Below, one piece after another: positions 4,808-5,955 of a stretch of DNA of 5,955 nt. The stretch's first letter is position 1. Each line of letters starts with the position of its first letter. This stretch comes from an uncultured Collinsella sp. (GTDB lineage Bacteria > Actinomycetota > Coriobacteriia > Coriobacteriales > Coriobacteriaceae): NCBI GenBank assembly GCA_902494245.1, contig CABUSR010000065.1, positions 1-5,955 on the forward strand. Direction: 5' to 3'. The translations under genes were made by a program, and so were the position numbers. A model generated the notes under the pieces. The model did not search any database. It saw only the letters and a list, made by a program, of their open reading frames with translations, and was not told where the DNA came from.

Positions 4808-5955
4808 GCGGCGCCTACGATCGAGAGCAGCGTCTGGGCAAACTCGTCCAGATCGTCCGGATTCACGCGGTCATCGAACGAGATGCGAAGGGCGCCCAAT
4901 GCCTGCTCGCGACCGATGCCCATGGCGCTCAAAACGTGGCTGGGGTCCATACTGCCGCTCGAGCATGCCGAGCCTGCCGATACCTCAAAGCCGGCGGCAT
5001 CGAGCTTAATGATGAGCTCCTCGGAGTCCATGCCGTCGACGTAGATCGAAACCATACCCGGCAGACGATCGGCCTGCGCGTAGTCGCCCATCGTGGCGTG
5101 AATGCGAGGATGGGCCGTAAGCGTGGCGTAGAGCTTATCGGATAAGGCCTGCAGCGTTGTGCGCTCCTGGGCAACATTCGGCAACAGTGCGGAAGCGGCA
5201 GCGGCAAAAGCCAGCTGCGTGCGCAGGTCCTGCGTTCCGGCGCGACGTCCGGCTTCCTGTCCGCCGCCAAAGATGCGGGGACGCAGTGGCGTGCGGCTCT
5301 TAACGTAGAGCGCGCCGGATGCAACGGGGCCACCGATCTTGTGCGCGGCAACGGTCATAGCATCGACGCTCAGCTCGGTGACATCGAGCGGAATGTGCAG
5401 ATACCCCTGGATGGCATCGGTGTGGAAAAGGGCACCCACGGTATGCGCGGCCGCGGCAAGATCGCGGATGGGCTGCACCACGCCAGTCTCGTTGTTGGCG
5501 ACCATAATGCTCACGAGCGCCACGTCGTCGCCTAGCAGCTCGACAAGCGTGGCGGGCTCAATGTAGCCCGCGCGGCAGGGCTGCACCAGGTCGACGGTAA
5601 AGCCGGCGGCACGCAGCAGCGGCAGGTTGTCCAGAATCGAATCGTGCTCGATGGCAGATACGATCACGCGGTTACGCTTGCGATCGCGCTGACGAGCGCC
5701 CTCGGCAAGACCGAGCAGCGCCAGCTGGTTGGCTTCGGTGCCGCCGTTGGTCAGAACAATCTCGGACGGACGGACGCGCTCGCCAAAGCTGCGGGCAATC
5801 TCGCGACGCGCGACTTCAAGGCGCGCAGCGGCCTTGCGGCCGAGCGAATGCAGCGAGTTGGGGTTGACGCCGGCAAGCTCGCTGTCGTCGTATTCGCGCT
5901 GCGCAAGGCGCGCCTCGGCGCGCATGGGCGTCGAGGCGGCATAGTCAAGATTCAC
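4804..5955 (-). CDS. Cysteine desulfurase, NifS/IscS-like, PLP-dependent (5' end at window edge)
   Basis: This class V aminotransferase-fold enzyme releases sulfur from L-cysteine, giving alanine and a persulfide for Fe-S clusters, tRNA thiolation or other sulfur cofactors. In 383 residues it shows NLDYAASTP at the start, TNGGTEAN (69-76) for PLP phosphate binding, EH (H104), NNETG, HTDAIQ (D180, Q183), the PLP lysine in AHKIGGP (K206), GGGQE (230-234) and the persulfide cysteine in SAGSACSSGS (C331). All catalytic residues are present. GTG at 5953-5955 is taken as the start because family members begin a few residues before the LDxAAxTP motif, but the gene touches the window edge and may extend further. 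No Fe-S scaffold or tRNA thiolase gene is visible, so the sulfur acceptor and the IscS versus NifS label are undecided. It is the first visible gene of the operon. Confidence 0.93.
   Translation of the reverse strand: MNLDYAASTPMRAEARLAQREYDDSELAGVNPNSLHSLGRKAAARLEVARREIARSFGERVRPSEIVLTNGGTEANQLALLGLAEGARQRDRKRNRVIVSAIEHDSILDNLPLLRAAGFTVDLVQPCRAGYIEPATLVELLGDDVALVSIMVANNETGVVQPIRDLAAAAHTVGALFHTDAIQGYLHIPLDVTELSVDAMTVAAHKIGGPVASGALYVKSRTPLRPRIFGGGQEAGRRAGTQDLRTQLAFAAAASALLPNVAQERTTLQALSDKLYATLTAHPRIHATMGDYAQADRLPGMVSIYVDGMDSEELIIKLDAAGFEVSAGSACSSGSMDPSHVLSAMGIGREQALGALRISFDDRVNPDDLDEFAQTLLSIVGAA

Overview
The window looks like a high-GC Gram-positive chromosome, most likely a gut Coriobacteriia (Collinsella-like). 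This rests on GC-rich codon use, the Nif3 / zinc-ribbon gene pair that is typical of Actinobacteria, and a Flp-type pilin of the kind seen in that group. The genus is inference; no 16S or marker search was possible.

Right two thirds (about 1910-5955, all on the minus strand): a tight housekeeping operon read right to left. It contains a cysteine desulfurase (4804-5955), a Nif3-family metal protein (3998-4807), a coiled-coil zinc-ribbon protein (3282-4001) and the bifunctional coenzyme A enzyme CoaBC (2067-3278). The first two junctions are ATGA overlaps and the third gap is 3 bases, so translation is probably coupled. Downstream lies tRNA-Pro(GGG) (1910-1986) with encoded CCA, a candidate promoter of its own and a strong intrinsic terminator (1866-1900).

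Left third (1-1909): an accessory region. Its edge is the left end of an IS3-like insertion sequence (1-193), with the first 48 codons of a transposase and a 13-bp hairpin that buries its ribosome binding site. Next comes a plus-strand gene (412-1404) for a 330-residue Flp-type (type IVb) prepilin fused to a DUF6273-like, probably lectin-fold head domain. A run of nine G sits inside the region coding the leader peptide, with two staggered ATG codons in front of it, which suggests phase-variable expression. The gene lies between two roughly 115-bp imperfect direct repeats (199-313 and 1431-1544) that each start in the right arm of the same transcription terminator. It therefore looks like one cassette of what was or is a tandem pilin array, with the insertion sequence landing in the terminator of the preceding cassette.

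Intergenic stretch 1545-1875: no credible gene, but a cluster of inverted repeats. It includes three imperfect tandem units with an ATAAAT motif followed by stem-loops whose arms differ in sequence yet stay complementary, then two perfect palindromes next to the tRNA terminator.

The best candidate for something undescribed is the pilin cassette: homopolymer switch, dual start codons, lectin-like pilin and flanking cassette repeats.
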